64,000 nucleotides of DNA. Source: Serinus canaria. Lineage: Eukaryota; Chordata; Aves; Passeriformes; Fringillidae. Position numbers and translations under genes: made by a program. Positions 48,911-61,010 of the stretch are shown here, in pieces; within the stretch, counting starts at the first letter, position 1; each line of letters starts with the position of its first letter. The notes beneath the pieces are model-generated. The model was not told where the DNA came from, ran no database searches, and was given only the letters and a program-made list of their open reading frames with translations. The DNA lies in assembly GCF_022539315.1 (NCBI RefSeq), contig NC_066315.1, positions 91,614,990-91,678,989 of the forward strand, given 5' to 3'.

Positions 48911-50389
48911 AAATTTACTCTCAAAGCTGTTGGAAGGCAGAACCAGGTCTCTCTCATGCACACAGGTAAACAGCCAGAAGGCCAAAGAGGACTGTTAGGA
49001 ATAGAGAGCATTTATTCTGAAAGGGGATATGGCCAATGGCTCAGTGATTCCCCATGCTACTCAATCTTTCCATGATCCATTTGAGACTGGGAAGAGTCCT
49101 CTTGCAAACAGCAGCTCCCCAAGCACCTGGCATGTGTGTCAGCACTCCCTCACTGGAAGTATAGAACCAGTCCAATGTTCCTCAACTAACCAAAGCAAAA
49201 ACAATCACAGAGCTAGATGGCCTGGCTTCTGGCCAACTTTAATTAATTAAGTTATACCAAGAATCATACATTAACCTCCAAAAAAAATTCAGTTCATATT
49301 AAAGGAAAATCTTCTGGGGAAATTAGCCACCAAATCCCTGTCAGTATCTAATCCCGGTGCCTCCCATTGCAGAACAATAACCCTTAATTGCCATTTCCAC
49401 CTCAGGCTGCTCCCACATGGTACTGAGCCCACTGCCTCAAGCCCATGTTTGTTTTCTCTACCCCTTTGGGAAGCTTCATGCTTGAGGACACACCACACAT
49501 GTCATCCATGCCATAAGCATCTAGATGGAAGTGACCCAGCTAGCACAGACCTTTGGAAGTTTTCTAGCAAGCTCCATAAACATGTGAACAGTTCTTTTTT
49601 AATTTGATGTGTTTATTTAAAAATCTGTACAACAAAGAGGAAGGGATAGTGCTGGTTGGAAAGGAACTTTCCCTGACTGGCAGACCAGGCAAAGGCCTAT
49701 GTGTCTATTGCCAGTAAACAGCCAGGAGGGAATCCTGTCCTTCGTGTCCCCATCAGGACATTGGCTCACCTCTAGTCATTCTAGATGCACCCTGACATTT
49801 GCTAAGTCAGACTTCTCTCATGTCCCTGAGCACTGTCCACGAGGCACCAAATTACTCACTTCTGTCTCCCGGGAACACCTCCCTGTCATCAGTCCTGTGC
49901 CACAGTGATACTGCATCACGAGTCACTTAAGATTAATTACAATTGCTCCACGTTTTCTGAACCTTGAAGGATCAGATATCGCTCCTCCTCCTCTTGCCTT
50001 GCTGTGATAGGGAATTCACACTGGTCCAGCACAGCTACCCGATATTCTTTGAAGTTACCTGCTGGTATTTATAAACTTTGATATCTCTGTAATATCCTAC
50101 TAAGTTTTACTGTCACTAAATTTTTCATTAAATTTCATTTTTCTGATTTCTGACACAAACCATGGGGAAAAAAAAAATTCAGTCTTGATTCATTCAGTGC
50201 CAGAATTTGCACAAGGGAAATGAGCACAATGTTGCCCCTTGATGTAAATTGTGGAAAACTACCTCTGCGTTCAGCGCTGTTTGTATAATTTTTTTTTTAC
50301 AACATCAGTGCAACCAGTTAATTGTTGAGCTCATCATGCACCAGGAGCTGTACTATGCCACCAAATTAGAAAGGCTGATAAACATTTTT

Positions 50390-50690
50390 GCCTCGGGTCA
50401 ATAATTTGCAATAAGAAATGTATTCCATGAATGTACTTTCTTTTCTGCTCAAGGATTATCTCTGGGAATGTTGCTGTTTCCTGGAGATGGCTGTAATAAA
50501 AACTAAAATTAACAAACTAGGCGTTACTATAGGCATTGCCAGTAATCTTGCAGGAAATGAAATAAAACCCCTCAACCTATGCATATTTGTGCATGCAAGA
50601 TCATGGTTTGATTTCCTCCCATTGCTCAGGGTAGTTAACCTACATCACCCGAATAATCATGCAAATCAAACGGGAGCCTTGTGAGAATGC
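50390..50690. promoter_or_regulatory. possible conserved non-coding element
   Basis: Repeat-free sequence with dense transcription-factor-like words, including an octamer-type 'atcatgcaaatcaaac', 'cctatgcatatttgtgcatg' and 'ggtcaataatttgc'. The call rests on texture only; no conservation data are available. Confidence 0.2.
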
Positions 50691-51559
50691 TAGTAAAGCA
50701 TCTTGAATCTGTTCAGACACCATAGGCTTATCTTTATCCTTTGAAAGGCTGTATTTTGTGAGGCTGGGATGGTGCTAAATGGTAAAATTTCTACTTCACA
50801 GGGGTTTGAGTGCCAAATAAAGGTAATGCACAAGCATGAATGTTGCTATTTCCCGCTGTGGAAAGAAGATGACTACATTTGCAGTGCTGGAGGTTCAGAT
50901 GGGAATGGCAGAGAACGTATGGTTGATATTATATATTATCATTTTGTGTCAAGGATTTGGAATGCCATCTCATGGGTGATGGGGTGGGCAGGAGGGTGAA
51001 GATAGAAGAGTGTTAATAAACAACCTTATTGCTTCCTACTCCTCATAATTTGTTTGCTTTTTTACAGAAGAAATCCTCTTCGTACCTTATGTCAATCATA
51101 GCTGAGAATATGAACTATTTTTCATGTGAATAAATGAATGTGAATGTATGTGAATAAAGTAACATGCCATTTCCTATCTGGAAATTATGCATACAGTTCA
51201 TATGGTGAAAATCCATTTTCTCCTTAAGCCCACATTGGTGTTTCAAATGCTGATGTTCTTGTAGACGCAAGGAAAAAAAATCGCTAGTTGGCTTAAAGGA
51301 AAACAGTCAAGATTTGCAAGACCATCATTTGGATTGAGCAAAGTCCTTTTCCTTTCCCCTCCTTAGTTGTATTCAAACAGCCTGTCAGTTTTTAGCCTTC
51401 TTTCGAAAGTAACAGTCAACAGTCGTAGCTCTGCCATGCCCGGGGACCAGCAGCTCCGAGCCGTCTGTTGGCCGGGATGGAAACAAACCTGGGGCTGGGA
51501 TAAGTGTGAAAATTCTCAGTAGGGAAGCAGCTGTGTTTTGATCCTCCCAGAGCATCTTG

Positions 51560-51770
51560 GAAACTAGCAAGGGGAATGATAATTACGGAGACAATATTAT
51601 AATATTCACATTTAAATATATAGGTTTTATAGTTGCTCCCTCTGCAATATGCATTTGCTTAGGCACAAAAGGTCACATGTGTGCGAGCTGCATATGCTTT
51701 GCCCCGTGCCACAGCAGACAGGAATCACATGGATTCTATGTGAACATAGCTGTGACAAAATAAATACCCA
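51560..51770. promoter_or_regulatory. possible conserved non-coding element
   Basis: Repeat-free sequence with words such as 'gcaatatgcatttgct', an E-box-containing 'ggtcacatgtgtgcgagc' and 'gctgcatatgctttgc'. Texture is similar to vertebrate enhancers; this is not proven. Confidence 0.18.
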
Positions 51771-52186
51771 GAATAGGGTTTGAGGGGAAGTTTGTTTCCC
51801 CATTCCTCGGTAAGTGCCACAGTCGTATCAAAATTCAGTCAGTACCCACGTTTCTGATGCTGGGGAGTGCCTTGGAGCCTGCATGCAACATGGAGGGTTG
51901 TTTTGAGCACAGCTGCATCACCATATCAGATGGATGCACAGCATCCAACACCTCTGCATATGGTAGAAACTTACCCTATCCTCACAGATAATGCTGCATT
52001 GGGTTAATTGGGTTACACCTGGTAAGAAGAAGGGGAATTGCACTGGCTGCCAGCAAGGAAGAGAGGACATTTTATAGGCACCATGGACTACTGAATCAGA
52101 TTTCAGATAGCCACTTTGTTTTGTAAAGTTTTAAGCCCCAGCCCACCTATGCAGGAAGACAGAGAGCTTCACACTTGCTGATGAAG

Positions 52187-52206
52187 CACATGCATGCATG
52201 CATGCA
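52187..52206. repeat. short CATG microsatellite
   Basis: (CATG)4 plus flanking bases. The unit is self-complementary. Confidence 0.85.
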
Positions 52207-52232
52207 ATGCAGGTAATGTGTCCATTAACTAC

Positions 52233-52298
52233 ACATATCAGGTGGACAATATCCATACAGGCCACAGGTACATATCAGGTGGACAGTATCCATACAGG
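52233..52298 (+). repeat. 37-bp-period tandem duplication
   Basis: The 29-bp segments at 52233-52261 and 52270-52298 differ at one base (A/G in 'ggacaatatc' versus 'ggacagtatc') and are separated by 8 bp. It is probably a local slippage or repair duplication. Confidence 0.93.
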
Positions 52299-55200
52299 TA
52301 AACGTGTGCCTTGGAGGGGGTAGGGAAGAAAGGTGAACAAGAAGGGCTGATACAACACATACCATATCACTCAATACTGACAGAAATAGATCTGCCCCAG
52401 TATTTCTCTCAGATTGATTCTCCTTCTAATTCCCTTCCTGAGTTTATATTATGTTAGTTTTCGGTGCTTGAACTTTTACACCTGTTGTTTGTACACAGAG
52501 TATTAATATCAGATGTGTCTGACTTTAAAACTTTGTGTTGTCATTAGGCTATTTCCCTTTCTTTTTGTGAGAGACGGACAATTAAAAACATTCCCACTAT
52601 TTGTAAATTCTCCTTGTGAGGAACACAGCAGATTGCCTGGATCTTCTGCTTGTTGTTCTGGCTTCAGTTTCAGAACTGAATGCACTCCTTCTGCTCCGTC
52701 TGTTTGAGTTTTGACAATGCAAAGGATGAAGCTGGAGGAAGTCCCATATATAAGCGAGGTCTATGCTTCTGCTTTATCTCATTTTTAATTGAATTTCAAT
52801 TGGATTCTGCTCACTTTTATGTAACTCAATGCAGGAGGATACAGAATTTTTGTAATACACTTTCTGCAACTACAAGTTTTCTCTAGTCACGGAATGATAA
52901 CATATAATGGGCATTATATTTAAGCACAGCTGATGTTTTCAACTAGTACCCTGTTCCTGCAAAATAAGTTGTTTTGCACACATTCAATTTCTAAAACATA
53001 TATAGGAGTAGCTAAAAACTTCACTCGAATGCATTAGCATACATTTTTCCTTTTAATTAACTCCATGTTAATTATTCATGCAGAAGAAGACAAACCAGTG
53101 CATTTTCTTCAGCTGACTATGCAGTGTGCTTCTGTAATATGCCCTCTTCTTGTTGGACAAAGGAACAAACCTTCACTTAGCTGATGTATGTAGGTGTTCC
53201 CCTTCATTGCAATGTCTCCCTAGAAGCCTTTTCTTTCAATTGGATTTTTTCTACAAACTTCCCATTTTACAGTGTCTTCTCAGCCTGTGTTTCTCTTGTA
53301 GGTTAAGATTCTGCATGCTTTCATTTTGCAAGAATACCATGTCGATAAAGCCAGAGCTGCAATAAGTGCTTTTATTGTAAAAAAAAAAAATCCTGTAAGA
53401 AAGTCTATCAACACAGGCATGATAACTTGTCTATGCAGTATCTTTATGATATTTCATACAGGTGACTTTAAAAATTCTTAATTGTACGAGTCTTAATTGT
53501 ACAAGTTATTAATGAAATATTAATAGCATTCTTTTGTAGCTTTATATACGTCAAGTTTATTTTGTAGACTATTCTGCAATGAATTACAGATGAAGTAAGG
53601 AACACAAACAATCAGCATGAAGTAGGAGTTTAAGTTCTCATGAATAGCCCAGCTCCACATTTCTGTGTGTATTATGAAACCAACAAACTTTTATTAGCAA
53701 AAAACTTCACTTGCTAAGCACTGGTTCAAAGAACATATGTCATTATACACTCTTTATAAAACAAACAAGCAAATGTAGAAAACTTTATAAGCTCATCTTG
53801 CAGCTTGTTTGAGTGTATAACTTAGCAGTTTGCAGGATTGAATACTATAAAAGAAATTAAAAATTCAATTAGAACACAGCATTACAAGATCATTAGAAGT
53901 AAAGTGGTTGCATTGTGCTAACCAAAAAATTCTGCTGCTTTGGGGCGTTGTAACTATGCCTGCTGCTAGGGTGGACTACATGGGTGGACCTGTGAGTTAG
54001 ATGACAGCTGTCTTCCTGGGAAATTCAGAATGTTTGTTCTGCTGGAAACACACAAGCCTAAAATTTGTGACATGCAGTGTAAATTCATAACATATTATTC
54101 ATTCAAACCATTAAAAAGAACTACTAGTAAAAAGCCCTGCAAAAATTCTGCCAGCAAGCCAAAAATACTGACCTGGTCAAAAACCATCAGTGAATAAAAG
54201 TTTACTGTAGAAGCTTGGATTCAAGCAGAAGAAAGGGAAGGGTCCACCTCCCCTAGTCCGAGCCATAGAAAATCAGGTTTCTGATCTGAAACAGTTATGG
54301 CAAGTGAGAGAAGATCACCTTTACAATGGTGGTTCACTCAAATTTTGGAGAAGAAATCCCCATGAGATGGGTCATCCCACAGGGCTGCTGGCTTTGGTGA
54401 AACACCAAACTTTCCCATGGCTAACCTGTGGGGGAGATCCTTTGTCCTTGGACCTGAGCCTGTTCTCCCGACTCTTACAGAGATACAGTAATATTACTAG
54501 GTTGTAAATCACATTTAGACATTCTCAGGAAGAATATAAATTGCCACTGAGTGGGGTTTTTTTGTATGTGTACAGTGTTTCAGTGTATTGTCACCTGTGT
54601 TTCAGGTGGAAGAGTTTGCACCCAGGACACGTTCTGGCAATGCTGGCAGTTTTTTGCCTTTGGGCCTAGATTATGTCCCTGCACCCATTTCTAAACAGCT
54701 GCATTATGCAATAAAAAGGGAGAGCATTCCAAGCCCTTTGGCATAGTCCTGCAGACAAAGTCCTCCATTCCCAGGACAGAGGAGGGCAGGACTGGGCTAC
54801 AATGGCCCATTCACCCTCTTGGCTGCACAGGGCTTTGCAGCCATGCCGTCTGTGCAGCAGGAACAGTGAGAAAGGCTTATCTCCCCACAGATCCCAGCCT
54901 ACCATGAGTTTTAGGATGGACAGATGGAAGCCCCATTGGATCTAGCTGTGTAGGGAGTGCAGATTAATTGCTATCTGACTGTCACAGAACGGTACCAATT
55001 TCAATTGCCTGGGAAGCACTGTCTGTTCCAAGCAAAAGGAAGAATAACATTTGTCTGATGCTTCTCTGCTTCTCCTGACTGTGAGAGGAAGAAAGAGGCA
55101 TGGTACTGCCATGGAAGCCTGTTTCCCCACTGAGGAGAAACAAAGGTACCTCATCCTGCAGGCATGTAATTTTGCTAGTCTGCTATGCCAATTACCTATT

Positions 55201-57154
55201 TTTAAAGCACTTTTATATTAGATTCAACTGAATTCTGTTTCACTTTCAGGTCATTATACTGTTTAGAAACATTATGGAAACACAGACACAATAAATGCTC
55301 TCTGTGATGAAAAAAAAGAGTGGGCTGAGGTTTTCATCTTTGCTGCTCATTGATGGCTCCTTCTCTTGGCTTCTAAGGAAACCCAGCAGGGCCCTGAGTA
55401 CCTCTTAGCACCTCTGCCCCTGGTGCCCACGCTGTGACTTCACAAGGTGGATGCATCTGTCAGCACATTGTGGGACCCACTTAGGCGGCAGCAAAGGAGC
55501 TCAAAATGGCCATGAGACTTTGGTAAACAGGAAGAGAGAGGGCTTGAGAGGCAAGAAGGGAGGTCTGTGCCTCTTGCTGCTGCCCTGCTTGCCGAGTGGT
55601 GATAGCAGCAGGTCTCACCTGGGAAGTGCCAGGGGAAAGGTACGTGCTGTCCCCGCTGTCTCCCAGGGACGGCTGCCGGTGTGGCGGTGACCGGTTACGC
55701 CTGGCAGATGGGTCCTGGAGTGAGAGCAAAGCTGAGCTGCTGTGCAGAATCAATATGAGGCATAGTGCTAGCAGCAGAACAGAGGGAAAAGAACACAGTT
55801 GTGTGAATTTCCCCCCCTCTGAGACCTCTCAGGTCAGCATCTATTGAAAATGGTGCTGCTTATTATTCTGGCTCCCAGGCTTCTTTACTGATCATCTTGA
55901 AGACGCTGCCTTGCCGCAGTAAAATAATATTTGCTAAGTGCAGGATAAAACTTAGAACTCCTACCTCTTCAGACAAGGCCTAGTACCTTTTCAGAGCTTA
56001 GACAAAATTTTGGGAGCATCTCTGCCTGTTTAAAATGATGGATGTGTGCTCAACTCCATTGAAATTTCTCTCAATATAAATGCAGTTGTTCTAACATAGA
56101 ACAGGTGTAAAGTCAGAATCAGGTTCCAAATAATTGTTCAGGTCTTGAAATTGTTACACATAAGTATGTAAGCCACACTCGTTTATTTTTACCATTAGCT
56201 AATGCAATAAAGTATTTCTTTGAATTTTTCTCCTTGTAGAGGCAATGAATGTGCTTTAGTGAAGTAATCATGTGCAGCCTCAGGTGACTACTGCTTGTAT
56301 TTCTAGTTTATTTTCTAGCCTTCCTTTCATTCTCCCTTATTAATAGATGTACTGAGGTTTCAGAGGAAGCTTAACTTTCTAGAAGCCATTTCTCTTCAAC
56401 TAGCTGTGACACATGCCTGCCTGATGGATGTACAGGACTTGCTCCCTCTGCAGATGAGTATCTGATTTCATTGGGAGTCCTCACTGACTTCAATATTGCT
56501 GAGACAGCTGCTCATCTCTTTTTCTTCCCCAGTGAGGAAGCACCATGTACTCACTCTAATTACAAATCCTATGATCTGGCCATTCTTCAGGTTATGCAGC
56601 CTGCCTGTAACTCTCCCTATTGAGGTTTTAAAGATGATCTGGAAGTGGAACACCTGCTCACCCCAAAATATTCCATTTCATTTATTGCTTAGTTTTGTGC
56701 TGATCACAGTTTGATGTCTTTAGTGGGGGCAGAGGGGTAAGAAAGTAAAAGGTTGGTTGTTTATTTCTATTTTCCTTTTAAGTAAGGAGACTGAGAAAGC
56801 AAAATGATGACTCCCTGGCCACTGTTTAGTGTGTGAGGAAGATGCAATATCCAAGGTATGATTCATCCAAGGTATGCTTTGTGGCTGGTCCTAACAGCTT
56901 TGCAGAGCCTCCTCATTTTTGATGGCAGGAGGAGTTCTGTGGTTCTGATAGGTGCTGATAGGTGATGGTGGCTGTGGTGCAAAATAACTGTTGTAATGGT
57001 ACCCACGGGCACCATGGTAAGGATGAACATGCAAAAACTGTTTATGTGTATCTGTGACTTTTCTACCAGTTACTGCTTGATGACTACCCAGTTAAAATTC
57101 TTAAATAAATAGATGGCAAATACCATTGGAAAGTCCATCCCAGTCCGATGGAAG
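52299..57154. other. non-coding stretch
   Basis: No gene is recognised. Short tandem duplications occur at 53477-53506 (15-bp period, 'cttaattgtacgagt') and 56851-56876 ('ccaaggtatg', 16-bp period). A GC-richer patch at about 55440-55760 carries overlapping open frames on both strands (79 and 83 aa plus, 90 aa minus) without recognisable domains. Confidence 0.5.
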
Positions 57155-57925
57155 TGTTTTCAGTGTCTGGAGCTTAGTGAGGATGACAATATGGTTGAGT
57201 GTTATATTGTGAGAGGCAGAGGGAAAGCCAAGAGGACACATATCCTGGTGGGAGTAGGATACAGACCATCCAGCTAGGATGAGGAGGCAGATAGAATATT
57301 CTGTAAGCAGCTGGGAGAAGTCCCACAATCACTGGCCCTCGTTCTTCCACATGCCAGATGTCTTCTGGAAATACAGTACTGCAGAGAAGAAACAGTCTGG
57401 GAGGCTCCTGGAGTGTGTGGAAAATAACTTTCTTACACAGATGGTGAGGGAGCCAAAGAGGACAGGCACCCACAGGACCTTTTTTGGGGAACAGAGATGG
57501 CCTGGTGGGAGCTCTGATGGTCAGAGGCCACCTTGGAAAAAGTGATCATGAAATGATAGTGACCTTACTTCTCGGAGAAGTAAAGAGGGGTGCCAGCAGA
57601 ACTGTCACCTCATTTTTCTGGAGGGCAGACTGTTTTTAGGAGGCCAGCTGTCAGAGTGCCTTGGGAGGCAGTCCTGAAGGGCAAAGGTGTCCAGGGAGAT
57701 GGACCTCCTTCAAGAGGGAAATCCTAGAGGTCTACAAGCAGACTGTCCCCTCGTGCCAAAAGACGAGCCAGTGAGTTTGTACAGCCAGTCATCAGAGCCC
57801 CTTGAGAGGCAGTCCTGAAGGGCAAAGGTGTCCAGGGAGGCTGGACATCCCTCAAAAAGGAAATCCTAGATGGATACGAGCAAGCTGTCACCATGTGCCA
57901 AAAGATGAGCCAGTGAGCTTATATG
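57155..57925 (+). mobile_element. CR1 LINE fragment, endonuclease-domain region
   Basis: An internal CR1 ORF2 segment in sense orientation, covering the second half of the apurinic-type endonuclease domain. In shifting frames it shows PDVFWKYSTAEKKQS, LLECVENNFLTQMVREP and, at 57541-57555, the SDHEM motif that is a hallmark of this nuclease family. Before PDV, the GDFN-type catalytic segment expected in CR1 is missing (a small deletion near 57350). Downstream, EAVLKGKGVQ is followed by a WTSLKKEIL-like part. The copy has several frameshifts and stops and lacks the 5' start, the reverse transcriptase and the 3' end, so it is dead. It contains a 141-bp internal tandem duplication (listed separately). 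The 88-aa open frame at 57279-57545 is part of this relic. Confidence 0.92.
57643..57924 (+). repeat. 141-bp tandem duplication inside CR1
   Basis: Two copies, about 57643-57783 and 57784-57924, have an offset of exactly 141 bp (for example 'ggcagtcctgaagggcaaag' near 57666 and 57807). They are diverged at roughly a tenth to a fifth of positions. Copy 2 reads EAVLKGKGVQGGWTSLKK in frame to a stop; copy 1 carries a small frameshift after KGVQG. The unit is 47 codons, so the frame was kept when it arose. Confidence 0.9.
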
Positions 57926-60819
57926 GTCAGTATTCTCTGGTATGGTTTTGCCCAGTATGGTTCATTTTCACTTTACAAGATGATGGCATTTCTTACAACA
58001 TTTTTGGCCATGTGGAAGTCAAATTTCTTGATAAACAGGCTACTCTTCCATGCTTTTAGCTTGTCCTCCTCCCTCTGATGTTTGAAGCAATTTCTTTGTT
58101 GAAACAAATAGATAGTAGACACCATCCAGCAGATCTTTGGCTGGCCTTCATAGCTCTGTGTGTACCTACAGCCCAACACAGTGTGAACTTGTACTGCTCT
58201 CATGCTACTCTGAGTGGTACTTCCATAAGTTTATTTTAAGTTTACTTTGCAGGATATAGTGCTGACTACCCATCTGAGGATGTGCAGAAATACACAATCC
58301 AAAGAAAAGATCCATTCAGTTAGCATTTAGCATCCCTATGTAGCCGAACAATTTGAAAGATACACTTAAAAAAAAAAAACAGAAAAAGGCTTTCCCTGCC
58401 CTGCCACCACTTCATTTTGGATGAACTCCATGCCCTCAAAAACAGACTCTGGCCTTGGATGCTGACATTTCACACCCTTTAACCCCTGTTGCTGTTCCAT
58501 CCTGGCAAAATACTTTTCCTTTCTGACAAAAGCTTCTAATATGCATTTATCTGGGAAAGTTATTGTTTGATCCAGAAGATTCCAAAATTGTGCTATTTGT
58601 CTTGACTTGCAAGCAGCCTTGTGCAGATGGTACACCTTTGGCCCCAGTCTGTTAAACATGCATGACACTCAGAGACATGCAGTGGTGGTTATTCCCTTAA
58701 GTAGTCTTATTAAAAAAAAGACTGTGTAGTATAAATTAAAAAACAAAAATGAAATGACTGAGAGAAATCCTCATCTCACTGAAGTCTATAGCAAAGCTAC
58801 TTCCATGGAAGAGCAAAACCGCTTTATTTATTTTGGACCTCAATCCTTATTTTGCTGATTTTGACTTAAAGGAAAACTTTTTTGCATTGACATCACAGTA
58901 CAAAAAGTACCATGTAACCAGAACTCATGTCTTTGAATGGTTAGTGACACAATTATTATTTCTACCTCGTCATATGAAGTTCATTTAGAGCTTGCAAACT
59001 CAGTTAAAGAGTTTGCAAATCTCAGTTAAATCACACCATAAGGGAAATATCGATGTATACATTTAAAACGTGCATATACATCCACAATACAGTAATAATT
59101 CCAGAAAACTAGAGAGGGATGCAGCAGAGCACATGCAAGCATCCTCTAAATCTAGAATAAATGGGGGCTGTAAACTGGCATATATTAATTTTCTGCATTA
59201 TTGTTTTTAATGTTTTTGTAGCTGAAGTTAGAAGCAGTGCAAAAATCTGCTAAGTTATTATTTGCACTTTGCTGCTCTCTGGTAGCATAATAAGCAACAC
59301 AAAAGAGGAGTGTTTGAAATAGCCCCAGATGTTCGCCTTGCTAAAGCACTGCACATGTGTCGGCTGTATTTGTCGGTTGTATTTGGTATTTTTAGATTTC
59401 TTTGAGATCCAGAACACTATCAAACTCCAACAGCTTTTTCTCTGTGAATCTTCAATCCATGCTGCGTGGCGCTCATTTGTGTCGTATGACGCCAAGGCAG
59501 GGGCTGAATAATCAGACACCCTGGCACATTGATAGATTTCTTCTGAAACTACAGACAAAAAACCTGGGCTGAGGAATGCGTTCTTTCACTCCCCTGGTAA
59601 GATCCATAGCCGGTAGTATTATCCCTAACCAATTACAGGGTTAAAAAGAAGGAAAAAACCCTCTTAATGCATTCTTCTTCCTTCTAAACCACATAAAAAT
59701 TTTTATATGCCTCCTGCCCTGATTCCTCAATGCTCCCCCCTTCCCGCTCACTCTGTCTTCTCTTATGTAAGTCATAAAAAAATTATAGTGTTTCTCCTGG
59801 GCACCACGAGGTTGAACTGGAAAGCATATTTAAAGATGACACCTGTTCTCTATTTAGAGCAGATTCTGAATTTCAGCAGATACACTTGTTTCAAAAAATG
59901 CAGTAAAACAAATTGGACAAGACTCTGCATCTCCTTTCTTCCCGCCCCCCCCCAGACTTCTCCATCAGGCTTTTCGTATCGTCTCCTTCTCCTTCCACCT
60001 CAACAGCTCATCCCTGGTAGGAAGCACATGGAGATGCTTGTTTCCCACGCCGCTCACTGCAAACATTAAATGGCTGATGGGATCACCTTGTTACACTGTT
60101 AGGAAACGTGTGGTGCCTCTGAGAGAACACTCACAGCTTCGGGAGCCTGCAGTGGCTCGGTCGAAATGCAAACTGACAACCAGGAGCTGTAGCTCGAGGA
60201 GAGGTTCCTCCCCACCGTGCAGCCACCCCTGAACCAGCATGGGAGGTGTTTTCTCTGCTATTTCCAGCTTTGGTGTGAGGAGTCTCCTGAGTTATTTTTA
60301 TGATGGATTCTTTTTTTACAGCCTCTGCATGCCCCTCCTGTACACTCTGTGCTGGCTGCCCCAGAGCTGCCGAGTGACGGACAGAAGGAGGGACGGTGGC
60401 CAGGGTGGTGGCATGAGCCAGCAGGACGTGTGACCCACGTGGAGTCTGTGCTACGAAGCGGAGCATGCCTTGGCAGGACTGCCTGGTCACTGACCCTACA
60501 CCGGCTCAGGTCACTCCTTGGTAAAATATTCCTTTCTGGGAAAGGGTTCTTCAGATCCAGGCTGTTTGGGCTTTAAAACCATATCAGATTGCTGCTGCTG
60601 CTAGGGCCAACACTATTTGGAAGGCAGGTATTCACATGTTTTACAATGACTTGTTAAAAGGCAATAGGTTGTTCTTCTGTGCAAGTCTGAGGCTGGGACT
60701 ACTGGCCCCAGCAGCGTGGCACATGTAGCATGTCCATTACATCAGAGGCTGAAGTGGCCTTAATGAAAAATTCCTAGTATGACAAAGAACCTTGGATCCC
60801 AAAATAAAAGAGCTATAGG
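57926..60819. other. non-coding stretch
   Basis: No gene is recognised. A tandem duplication with 'ttgcaaactcagttaaa'-like units lies at 58987-59030 (21-22-bp period). A C-run is at 59942-59953. GC-richer sequence at 60110-60540 carries open frames on both strands (119 aa minus, 75 and 64 aa plus) with no domain. Confidence 0.5.
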
Positions 60820-61010
60820 GTCGTAAAACCATAGAAAAATTTACATTGGAAGGAACTTTTGGAGGTTTCTTATCTCACCTCTGCCTGGACCAGGCCAGAG
60901 CAGGTTGCTCAGGGCTTCATCTGGTTTAAAAGATGGAACCTTCAAAACCAGAGATTTTCCAGCCCGTTTGAATCCATTTTCCCAAAATCAGTGTGCAATT
61001 TTAAGGCACA
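60820..61010 (-). mobile_element. old CR1 LINE fragment, 3' end (antisense)
   Basis: The plus strand shows a decayed CR1 start, 'cgtaaaaccatagaaaaatt', then 'ttggaaggaacttttggagg', 'tctgcctggaccaggccag', 'agcaggttgctcagggcttc' and 'atctggttt'. These match the order of a CR1 3' UTR read in reverse. Similarity fades after about 61010. Coding potential is absent; the open frames of 98 and 73 aa across it are antisense. Confidence 0.7.

Larger units (their letters stand above)
48911..52186. other. non-coding stretch, partly CNE-like
   Basis: No gene or transposon is recognised. Two parts, 50390-50690 and 51560-51770, look like conserved non-coding DNA (see separate entries). Confidence 0.5.

Noticed and set aside
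48751..49011. Open frames reading TTPHH or GVVWC repeats; possible CRISPR-like array
   Set aside because: It is a pure (ACCAC)n microsatellite without spacers.
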